NCBI RefSeq assembly: GCF_041381155.1
Contig: NC_091147.1
Location: 8,144,837-8,208,836 of the forward strand
Reading direction: 5' to 3'
DNA from: Argopecten irradians
Lineage: Eukaryota > Mollusca > Bivalvia > Pectinida > Pectinidae
DNA: 64,000 nucleotides
Shown: in pieces, positions 23,132 to 33,298 of the stretch
Numbering within the stretch: the stretch's first letter is position 1
Layout: the number at the start of each line of letters is the position of its first letter
The notes under the pieces: model-generated
Databases searched by the model: none
What the model was told of the DNA's origin: nothing
Seen by the model: only the letters and a program-made list of their open reading frames with translations
Translations under genes and position numbers: made by a program

Positions 23132-26100
23132 ATGTCACAGTACGAGAAGTTACGACAGAAGAATTTAGAAGACAACAGACGGATCTTAGCAGAAATCGGT
23201 TTGGTCAATCCCGTGAGTTTTTATTTTGTGTCTTTGGGAATCTCTGTAACTTTTGTCAGAGTGCTTTTAAATAGATTTTTAATGTAAACCACAATCAAAA
23301 TATATGTTGCACTACTCTGGTAGTGTTGTACCTGTTGATAGATCCATTTATTATTATGCATTATTATTTAATACCCTGGTCTTCAATATCATATAAAATT
23401 GCCATAATAATATATAGTATTGCCAATAATCGTTATTATTGACAGATGGTGAATCAACTAAAAAGATGAAGAAGGCGGCTGATACATATGCATCATGCAA
23501 GTGAACTGATCATGTATTGGTATTTAGTAGATATCAAACTGATTAGCAACAAGCTAATTGAGTTTAGACTGGAATTAACTGAATTCTTTATCCTTTATAC
23601 TATTTTAATATTGATTGAGCATTAATATTTTATTTGACAGTTTAAAGGGCTTCCAAAGGTCTCGTTGAAGAAAAGTGTCTTTAGTAGAACTAACAAAAGA
23701 AAGCAAGAGGATTATCCTGCCCGTCCAGCCAAAAAAAGGGTAGTAGAAGAGGACCTTGAACAGACAGGGTCTCTGAGAGGGAGTCGAAGGAAATCTGCCC
23801 GACTTGAAGGAAAGGTATACATTGTAGAACTGATACATTGAAAATATTTTGCAGTCGAGAAAAAATTATGGAAATGTTTTATATACAGTTAAAAGTAAAT
23901 TTGTAAAAAAAATACTCAGTAGATATCTTAATCAGGAAATTAAATTGTTGTGGAAAATTTCTTAGACATGAAAACAGGAAATAAAGTTGCTGTGAAAATA
24001 AGTTGGGTTACATTGTACTGTAGCGAAAAACTGCGAGCTGATCCCACCGCTGCAACCAATTGTAGCGAAAAACTGCTGGAGTTATATATTTACGTATTCC
24101 CAGCCCGCAGCCCTCGGTAGATGCCTTCTAGGGTAGCGTCAGGCACCCGCCACAATACCCGGGTTTTAATTAGAGTAGAGTGGGTCGTCGAGTAAAACAC
24201 AATTCAACGCCGTTATAAAGTTCCACATGTATTCAGCAACAATTGCATTTACTTATTATTTTCAACAGCCCATGCCTTTTCAATTGGGAAAATAACTCGG
24301 AATTTGGAAGAAATTGGGAAAAATTTCAGGGGTGTAAAAATTTTTCAAAACTACTTGCCCCAGGCAAGTAGGGCCCAACTATTACCTTGCAATTGCCCAA
24401 AATTGAATTCCATTGCCCCCAAAAAATACCATATTTTTTTCGCAGTTCTGTACTTACTAGAAAATTGAAAATCAAAAACTTGAGAATTATCTAATAAAAA
24501 TTTCTAATGCTATTTCACAGGATATTTTACTTCTATAATTAGAAGAAAAATAAAACAATTAATTTTCAGCACTTTTTGCATTTTTAAAACGTTTTTTTTC
24601 GTTTCACTTTTACATTTTTTCTAAATTCCTGAATTCCGGAAACCGGATTCCGGCTCCATTATTAGATCCCAAGTGCTACTTCCTACCTTGAACAGAGATC
24701 GTTTTACACAGAAAAACTCCTTGGTTATGTCGAAAAAATTATAATTATACGACTAAAAATGTAAGTTAACCTTAGAAACATTGTAATATAACTTAAAAGC
24801 AGTTAACTATTGTTTTTATCAGCTTGAAAGTCTGTAAAACGTCTCTGAACTGAAGGTGCACCTTGCGACCTAGTTTATGCTCATTTCGATTTTGTTTTCA
24901 TTTTGTGAAATAAAAATTGTTTCTAATCCCAAATTATTTGTTTAAGTAATGAAGACTATATTTCCACATTTTAGGAATGAAAATCTATTACAAATTATTA
25001 ACACAAAAGTCACTGAATTTGATCAGTTTTTATTGGGAAATTTGATTTCAAAATTGGGAAAATAAGGCATTTTTTGGCTAGGGGAAACAGCCGAAGTTCG
25101 GCTGTAGATTCGACCAAAAAAAACCACTGTATGAGCAACAATTGCATTTACAGGATACAGTTACAGTTCACAGGATAACCACTCCGCTCTCTCTAGCATA
25201 GAAACGTGCACTTAAACAATAATCCAAACCAGCTAACTCCTGAACTCCGTCATTTAACCCAGTTAACACCTGAACTCCCTGAGCTTCAGTTTCGTTCCCC
25301 TTTTATACCAAACATGCAGGAGCCCTGCAGGAGCCCTGCAGGAGCCCTGCAGGAGCCTTGCAGGAGCCTGCAGGAGCACCCCGCTCCTTTGCAGTGTTAT
25401 TGTCATTTTGGTAACCAGAGCCCACCGCTCCTTTGCAGGAGCGGTGGGCTCTGGTTACCAAAATTGACAATAACACTAAAACATAACACTTAGAAAAGCG
25501 ATTAGCCACAAGTAAATGTTGACCGTGGTAATATAGATGTGGACACTGGCAGATTTTCCAGACCGATGTAGCCATTTGTTATAGATAATGGGGATGGGAG
25601 GCGATTAATACCTCTCAAATAGGGGGGCAATAAAATTGAGGGAGCCCCGCAGACGAAAAGTGCCACGACCGTAGATAATTAATTACTTCACGGATTAAGG
25701 GCCCAGCGTGTCCTCCATCTAATTACCAGCTGTCAACAGATAGATGCGCTATAGAAAAGCACTAAATAATGATGTGTAGACAAATACTACAGAATATAGA
25801 AAAACACAATAGAAAATATAGAAAAATAGTACAGTACTGTATATATAATTAGAATAAAGCTGACCTTAAGTTAACATTACGTTCTGTTTTTGCACTATTT
25901 AGTCTCTTTAAAAACTTGTTGGAGAAAATTTTATATACCTTAATATGAAAATTTGGTCATTTTAGATATGACCTTATGGTTAAAGAGATTGAACAATACA
26001 GGACTTTTTGAGATATTGAAACAATGTAGTTAAAGTGTGATTTAGTTTACTTCTAATTAGTTCCGCCATCTTGTGATTGTGATGAAACAAAAGTAAAATA

Positions 26101-29100
26101 ATAGATTAAAACACATTAAGATAGAGCAATTTATGCAGGATTTTTTTCTTGTAAGTCCTGGCCATGGACTAGTACTCGCCACTTTTGAAAATGAGTCCCA
26201 GACAAAATCAGTGAGTCCCAGATACAATCAGCTGCATTGAGTCCCAAAATATACGCGAATCCTCGATCGCAATAGTGCATTCCTGTATGATTTATTTCAA
26301 TTATGTAATTCAAGTGGGGAAAATATGTTTTTAGTTATGACAACCTTTAAATTTACATCGAAACATTTCAAATTTAATTATTACATCAAAAATCATTTAT
26401 TTAAAATTATGTCATTAAAATCTTTATGTAAACCAGTTACACATTTGTATTTAACATGTTGTTTATTTAGGTGGTGTGCTCCACTAAAAAGGGATAAAAT
26501 ATTTCCTTGTAATATTATTTTCATAGCCAATTTTATCAATCTAATTAATTTTTATTAAATCATTCCAAAATTGACCTAATGAATCTTTTGAGTCTATCTT
26601 TAATTTTTAGCCCACCATCTACAGATGGTGGGCTATTCAAATTGCTTTTTGTCCGTGGTCCGTCATCCGTCCTTCCGTCCGTTAATTCTTGTTACCGCTA
26701 TTTTTCAGAAAGTACTGAAGGGATGTTTCTCAAATTTTATATGTAGGTTCCCCTAGGGCCCTATTGTGCATATTGTATTTTGGGTCCAATCGGTCAACAA
26801 AATGGCCGCCAGGCAGCCATCTTGGATTTTGATTGTTAAAGTTTGTTACCGCTATTTCTCAGAATGTACTGAAGGGATCTTTCTCAAATATCACATGTAA
26901 GTTCCCATAGGGGCCTAGTTGTGCATATTGCATTTTGGGACCAATCTGTTAACAATATGGCCGACAGGCCGCCATCTTGGATTTTGACAATTGAAGTTTG
27001 TTACCGCTATTTCTCAGAAAGTACTGAAGGGATCTGTCTCAAATTGCATGTGCAGGTTCCCCTAGGGGCCTAGTTGTGCATATTGCATTTTGGGACCGAT
27101 CAATGAACAAGATGGCCGACAGGCCGCCATCTTGGATTTTGACAATTGAAGTTTGTTACAGCTATTTCTCAGAAAGTACTGAAGGGATCTGTCTCAAATT
27201 GCATGTGCAGGTTCCCCTAGGTCCCTGGTTGTGCATATTGCATTTTGGTACCGATCGGTGAACAAGATGGCCGACAGGCCGCCATCTTGGATTTTGATAG
27301 TTAGAGCTTGTTACCACTATTTCTCAGAAAGTACTCAAGGGATCTGTATCAAATTGCATGTGCAGGTTCCCCTAGGGGTCTAGTTGTGCATATTGCATTT
27401 TCAGACCCATCGGTGAACAAGATGGCCGACAGGACGCCATCTTGGATTTTGATAGTTGAAGCTTGTTACCACTATTTCTTAGAAAGTACTGAAGGGATCT
27501 GTCTCAAATTTCATGTGCAGGTTCCCCTAGGTCCCTGGTTATGCATATTGCATTTTGGTACCGATCAGTGAACAAGATGGCCGACAGGACGCCATCTTGG
27601 ATTTTGACATTTGAAGTTTTTTTCCTCTATGTCTAAGAATGTACTGAAGGGATCTGTCTCAAATTGTATGTGCAGGTTCTTCTAGGGGTCTAGTTGTGCA
27701 TATTGCATTTTAGGACCGATCGGTGAACAAGATGGCCGACAGGTAGCCATCTAGGATTTTGATAATTGAAGTTTGTTACTGTTATATATCTCAGAAAGCA
27801 GTCAAAGGATCTTTTTGAAATTTCATATGTAGTAATATGTAGTAAAAGCTTGAAAAGCAGAGAAAAGATCCCTCTTTCCTTTGTCAGACAAAGATCGTTC
27901 TTAGGTGGGCGCCAAGATCCCTCTGGGATCTCTTGTTTAATTAAATATAGCCTCACAAGATTCATAAGGTCAATTTTCAGTCGGAGAACATACTGAATTT
28001 ATAATTTATTTTCAATATATAATATATACTGCATGTTGTTGTAAAAACGTTTTTAAATCAAAAGGTAATCTGTCTTAAAAAATACAACACAAAGGTAGCC
28101 AAATTGATCAACGCAGAAATTATGGCAAATACATTCAATTTCTGTATATTGTCAAAGAGGTTTGAAAAATGAAACATAATATACACTAAGTATGGATTCA
28201 AACAAAATGTTTAATTTACAACCGATAATTGACCAATCAAATAGCAGACAAAACCTCAACACTAGCGCTGTCACCCACCGCAGTACACAACACGCCAACC
28301 ATACCAAGATGAAAATGGACCATGTGTCAAAAATATCCACTGACAGGACCCAATATATTGGGCCGGAGGTGTTAATTAATTAGTTTACCTGTTCTCAGCC
28401 AGCCAACTCTGCTGTAAAGGCTGACATTTTTCAGGTACGTTCGATTGCAAAATCCAAAAATGTGGGACTTCGCCACCGAAATCGAGATGCGTCCACAGAC
28501 GCAAACTTTTATAAAATCATGCCTCCAAACTGAATTGGACGCGTCCTGTAAACTGCTGTTACATTCACTTGATGGTGGGACTAATCAACGTATTAAAGAT
28601 GTTGGCTAGAGTTATAGATACACATTCAGTCATATGTTTAAAGTCTTTTTTGTACACCTCTATTTAGATTGTAGATGATTCATGAATTACCTTGTTTCTG
28701 TTTTATTTAGGCTATTCTAACAAAGGAGCAACTCAAGGAGGAGATAGAAGAATGGGAGGAGGCCGAATCTGAAAACAGACATCGTCCTGTGGATAAAAAT
28801 AGACCTAACTTTTATGGATTGGTAGATGGTACATATTTGTTGTATTGAAAACATGCATATATACTTATGTAGGAAAACTTCTAACACTACAGCTAGATGG
28901 TTGATAAAAGTTATTTATGATGTCCTAGATATTCAGATTTTCACTTTATTTGACTTTCATCAGTTGTAATGTATGAACAATTTAAAAACAGCTAGCTATT
29001 AGATGTTTTTGTTGAATTTTGGAATTATCATATAAAAAGAAAATATAGATGGGGGAAGCCAAACGTCTTTCTTTATATTTTCTGAACATTTGTGTTGAAC

Positions 29101-32100
29101 CTAGTGACCCATAAACTTTTTATTTCTTTAGGTGTGGAAATAGGAACAGTATGGGAAACTCGTATGGAGGCATGCAGAGCAGGTATACACAGGTAAGTCT
29201 TATAGATCATTGTTATACAGTAATACACAAAGTTTCATCTCGGTACAGGTAAAGTGCTATCATTATGTATGGAAAATGGGTATTAGTATCAAATGTATAT
29301 ATTCAAATTAATGAACAATTATGGATTGCATTGTAGATGGAAATTTCTTAATATTTAATATTATTGGAAGCCAGTCTTTTTGAAAATGAAGATACACAGA
29401 TATAATAGACAAAAAAGAACTTTTTTAAGAGTCTGTTTTAATTTTGTTGATGTTTTTAACTTTCTCTAGATCTGTTGGACAAATTCACTAGTCAACCCAT
29501 GTGTTATTAAATTAGTGGCATAAATTTAAAAGTGTCTAGTGTTGGGAATATGTTTACATAATCCATCAAATAATTGGATACCATAAAATCTTTTGTACAT
29601 AATTTACGTTTTAAATTCTCTGATGGATTTTAGAAAGAAAAAATAGCTTGGTACTCCACCTAGGTTTCAAGTACACACATATATATGATAAATTTAAAGA
29701 AAAATCCTTACGGATGAAATCTATCAGAAATAAAAACAATAACGAGAGCTAGTGAGCGCTTTCGCCCCATTCAAGGGAGCTCTTCAGTCTGAAGAGCTCC
29801 CTTGAATGGGGCGAAAGCGCTCACTAGTCAGTCGTTATTGTTTTTATTTCTTATATATATATATATATATATACACATGGTAAAGTTTCAGAGTACTTAC
29901 TGGATAATAAAATGGGTTGTCTCCCCTGAAAATGATTGATGTTTAGTCATTTTTGAAAATTTGTTCAACACTAATTTCCGGCTATTTTGATTTTGTTTAC
30001 AGACCTACAGTGGCTGGGATCCATGCTGGACCTGAGGGAGCTTACTCCATCGCTTTGTCAGGAGGGTACGACGACAATGTTGATTTAGGAGAAGGATTTA
30101 CTTACACAGGAGAAGGTAAGTATCTCGTTATCAAATTAATTACCATAAAACATCAGCTCTAAGGGGATAACATTAGGCTGTGTCTCTTTAAGAAAGAAGA
30201 ACGAAAGTTGTGACCACAGTTGATATGTAATTTTATGGTAATTTCAAGATCTTTTATATTTTGATGGTTGTCTGTTTTGTTTAAAAGGTCCACCTGAAAA
30301 TCTTGAAATTTTATAACTTTGAATGAAAATAAACCTTAATCAAATAGTATTAATTTGCAAAAATGAATTGTATTAATTTTGGATTGGGTAGGTTTATTTG
30401 AGCACTTCTCTTCAGTTTCATATTTGATAACAAATTGTTAAAATTAACAATTCTATATGACAGACTGTGTTATGTGTATGTCTTTTTCTGTTCATTTAAT
30501 GTGATGCTTGGGAAAGTGATGTAAAATTTCTTGTAAAAAAGAAATTCAAATTTGAAAACTGTTCAATATAAAATGCTTTGTTTTTAGGTGGGAGAGATCT
30601 GAAAGGAACCAAGGCCAATCCTAAGGTAGGTCTTAGTATATCGGCAATGAACTAGTGTATTGCTTCTTGTGGTGTAATTAATATATGAATATCAAGTCTT
30701 TTTGATGATTTACACATTAAGAACTTTATATCTTTCATCCAAAAATTACTTTTTAGGTCACCTGAGACAAAGTCTCACGACAACCTAAAAAGGGCTCAAA
30801 ATGGATAACATTTCAAAAATCTTTCTTCTGATTTCACAGATTTGATGGAACCAGATACTCTTCATAGATGAAAAAGTCAAATTTATAAAATCACTGACTG
30901 ACTTCAAGGGCCCGATCGGCAAACATATAGTGTTTATATGTCCTTGTTTCATTCTGTATCTAAAGTCAGGTGACCGTTAAGGCCGATGGGCCTCTTATTA
31001 ATTCTTAACTTAATTTGGTAAATTAATAACAAATAATACATCTTCAATGATTTCTAGGAGATATTAATGTAATAATTCAAATGATTTATCATTGAATGAT
31101 AGTTGTTTTAGTTTCTGTATAATGTAATGTACTTTTATGGTCTATATATATCTGAACTTGTGATTGGAGGGTATTTAAATTTTCTTACCTATATGTGCTT
31201 TTGTCATCTTTAGTACGTATGAAGGCAGAGGCATCTACTAGTCTATAAAATTAGTTGTAGTGTGGAAATTTTCACATATTTCACTTTTATTAAATCTCTG
31301 TAAATATATCCATGCGTTAAACACATATCAACAAGTGTAAATCTGGATTGTAATAACACTACGTATGTAGTGTGAAAACGATCAATGCAATGGTTATAGT
31401 ATACATGGTTCTCACTAAGGTTTTTAATAGAAAATTAGTACCGGTAATAGGTGGTTGAGGGCCTGTGGCCGCCGTGGTGGCCAATACTTATTTCTGACAA
31501 AAGTAGCTGGTTGTAAACAAAGAAATAGACGTCTGTTTTTGCCAGAAACAGACTTTTAACGAGAACCCTGAGTATGTCTCACTAATGAGTGAGGTATTTC
31601 TTAGTTGTAAACAAATGGATGTTGTAATGCAAACATTTCATTGATCAGACTTGTGTTTAATGAATTGTGATGTTATTTTCATTTTATTACAAGAATCATT
31701 GAAGTTTTTGTGATCACAGTGATTTGATTTTGTAGAATCTACGGACGGCAGCTCAGTCAAAAGATCAGGAGTTGACTCGAGGGAATCTTGCTCTGAGTCG
31801 TAACGTAGAGAGTGGCCATCCAGTCAGAGTGATTCGCGGGTATAAACTGAAAAGTCCTTTTGCTCCAGAGGAAGGATACCGATATGATGGTGAGTTGCTG
31901 ATTTCTCTAAAAACTTGGGTAATTTACTCACTCTAAAAACTTGTGTAATTTATAATAACTCACTCTAAAAACTTGGCTATTTTACTCACTTCTTCTGTGC
32001 TGAATTTAAATTAAAATGTGCACCACATGTGCATTTCACATTGATATGTACTTAGATATTTTGCAGTATACATGTTGCTCTGATTTTCTCGACCCAAACT

Positions 32101-33298
32101 TTTCATATATCAATACTTTGATACAGAGATAACATGGTGTGTTACAACAATTCCTCCTACTTTGAGTTTATAACAAGGATTATTGTATTTAAAAGTGATT
32201 TATGATCCTTGGTCCTCAGGTCTGTATCAGGTAGAGAAAGCATGGTGTTGTATAGGACTGTCTGGTTTCCTGGTGTGGAAATTTGCAATGAAGCGCTGCA
32301 CAGATCAAGCTCCGCCCCCGTGGACTATCATGGATGTAAGTGTCGGCGTAAGGTGTTTGTAAGCAGAAACTTTTCCTTACAAGAAAATCTTTATCTGCTG
32401 TAGTGCATTAGGGTATGTAAAAAAAAGATTAATTTTGTTCAATATCATGGTTGCTAAAAAGGACATCCTCAGTGCTTACTATGACATAAATTTAATATTT
32501 TTCAATGCTTCACTGTATGACTATAGCTTTCAGTTATATAAAACCAGTAGTACCATGGTAAATGTTTCCCATCATGAGTTTGAGCTAGGGTAGATAATAA
32601 GTCAGATTCATTTGCTATAAGCATTATTATACACGTATCTTATTCCTCCAGTGAGGGATACTCCTATCACACATTCTCATAACTTTCATAATCATTGAAA
32701 GATTTTTAAATCTTACATATTCTCAATTTTTCAGGTGGGAAGCCCATCTAAGGACAGTATTATGTCGGACAAAGTCTCGGAGTCTGGTAAAACTGACTCA
32801 GGATTTGACTCGGATGAAACTGGCAGCCATTTTGGATCCCAAGAATCCACCAACATGAGTTGTGAGGGGAGTGAAGACGAACACTCCGTAAAATCTGACG
32901 ATGATAAAAGTGAAGAAGACATTCAGTCTGTAAAATCTGATAATGAAAAAAATGAAGTTGGCCAATCTGTAAAATCTGATGATGAAAAAAATGAAGTTGG
33001 CCAATCTGTAAAATCTGATAATGAAAAAAATGAAGATGGCCAATCCGTAAAATCTGAAAATGAGAAAAATGAAGAAGACCAGTCAGTGAAATCTGACGCC
33101 AACAACGAAAATCAACCAGGGGATGACAACACAACGCTGACAGATGAAACTGTAAAAGATGAAGATCTATTGGTAACTGTAGTAACTGAAAATACTGAGA
33201 GCTCGGAAAATACTGAAATAGAAAATGGTACAGAAAATGATGAAGAAAAATCAGAGAACAAAGAGGCTGAATTAGAGAATGATGACAGTGAAAATTGA
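23132..33298 (+). CDS. SRA-YDG domain protein with acidic repeat tail (UHRF1-like reader without RING, PHD or UBL)
   Basis: Nine exons: 23132-23212, 23641-23814, 28711-28828, 29132-29192, 30003-30115, 30588-30625, 31736-31889, 32220-32335, 32735-33298, giving 472 residues with all phases consistent. Start is ATG at 23132 (GAAGATGTC). The frame is open upstream only from a GTG. Residues 1-27 form a charged helix ([16 protein letters not shown]). Residues about 28-85 are basic with [10 protein letters not shown]. About 105-285 is the SRA domain: [97 protein letters not shown]. The last 187 residues are Ser/Asp/Glu-rich with 13-residue repeats ([13 protein letters not shown]), many fitting CK2 sites. 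SRA domains flip out and bind 5-methylcytosine. A nuclear role is inferred. The 3' UTR may end at AATAAA 36064-36069. Confidence 0.9.
24254..25133. repeat. Unclassified repeat nested in the LTR fossil
   Basis: The phrase GCAACAATTGCATTTAC stands on both sides (24237-24253 and 25136-25152), as if duplicated on insertion. The about 880-bp insert begins with CAACAGCCCATGCC and ends after a small hairpin (ACAGCCGAAGTTCGGCTGT). Its ends share loosely inverted GCCTTTTCAATTGGGAAAA-like blocks. No coding frame was found. Confidence 0.45.
25318..25378. repeat. Short tandem repeat AGGAGCCCTGC
   Basis: About five units of 11 bp (AGGAGCCCTGC), the last ones drifting to AGGAGCCTTGC and AGGAGCCTGC. The block lies within the LTR fossil just before a large hairpin. 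Confidence 0.7.
25393..25477. repeat. Near-perfect hairpin, 41-base arms
   Basis: The left arm (AGTGTTATTGTCATTTTGG then TAACCAGAGCCCACCGCTCCT) is followed by a TTGC loop and then its complement, ending CAATAACACT. Only about one mismatch is seen near ATTTT/AAAAT. It lies inside the LTR fossil in SRA intron 2. Confidence 0.85.
25661..26608. other. Intron 2 of the SRA gene, nothing recognised
   Basis: AT-rich intron sequence. Open frames of 60-77 codons lack any domain. Confidence 0.4.
26609..27937. mobile_element. Tandem-core element, 155-bp units (pearl/Helentron-associated type), full copy
   Basis: The left arm starts with the palindrome AGCCCACCATCTACAGATGG(TGGGCT). About seven to eight units of 155 bp follow, each with CTCAGAAAGTACTGAAGGGA and AACAAGATGGCCG...CAGCCATCTTGGATT. 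The right arm has GGTGGGCGCC (the complement of the left-end motif), then a short hairpin GATCCCTCTGGGATC and the tail TCTTGTT. Left arm, tandem core and 3' hairpin match bivalve pearl elements, thought to be Helentron derivatives. It lies in SRA intron 2. Open frames inside come from the repeat and are not genes. Confidence 0.7.
29727..29850. repeat. Foldback element in SRA intron 4
   Basis: GAAATAAAAACAATAACGA, then CTAGTGAGCGCTTTCGCC and CATTCAAGGGAGCTCTTCAG, is followed directly by the same sequence inverted, with about a 4-base loop. The arms are about 60 bases each with one small interruption. A TA microsatellite follows. It looks like a solo foldback MITE. Confidence 0.75.
30755..30999. 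repeat. Short element with inverted arms and 3' hairpin (tandem-core relative)
   Basis: Starts AGGTCACCTGAGACAAAGTC. Near its end TCAGGTGACCG repeats the left motif inverted, followed by GGCCGATGGGCC (a small hairpin) and TCTTATT. The layout matches the large tandem-core elements of this window but without repeated core units. It lies in SRA intron 6. Confidence 0.55.
31407..31569. repeat. Short MITE 'GGTTCTC', copy 3
   Basis: Begins GGTTCTCACTAAGG and ends TTTTAACGAGAACC. The interior matches the copies at 2757-2922 and 3310-3451 (GTGGTGGCCAATACTTATTT). It sits in SRA intron 6 just left of the duplication breakpoint. Confidence 0.6.
32890..33105 (+). repeat. Coding 39-bp minisatellite in SRA last exon
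   Basis: About six units of 13 codons (CAATCTGTAAAATCTGATAA type) encode QSVKSD(D/N)EKNE(V/D/E)(G/D). The units keep the frame and mostly synonymous or conservative differences. The second copy at 48830-49000 has about one unit fewer and altered frames. Confidence 0.85.

Larger units (their letters stand above)
24018..25660 (-). mobile_element. LTR-retrotransposon fossil (LTR plus primer-site region), Ty3/Gypsy-like
   Basis: Read on the minus strand, an LTR-like sequence of several hundred bases holds a TATA-type box (GGTATAAAAGGGG near 25292-25304) and ends in CGCTACA near 24060. There it meets ATTGGTTGCAGCGGTGGGAT, the kind of sequence found just after the 5' LTR in Gypsy-type elements. 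No gag, pol or env part is seen. It is a truncated or solo-LTR fossil interrupted by another repeat (about 24254-25133). The outer limit near 25660 is uncertain. Confidence 0.45.

Noticed and set aside
27076-27571. Repeated plus-strand frames ([20 protein letters not shown])
   Set aside because: By-products of the 155-bp unit of the transposable element. The frame recurs only because the unit recurs.
32760-33134. 124-codon minus-strand frame opposite the SRA acidic tail
   Set aside because: Antisense shadow of the coding minisatellite in SRA exon 9.
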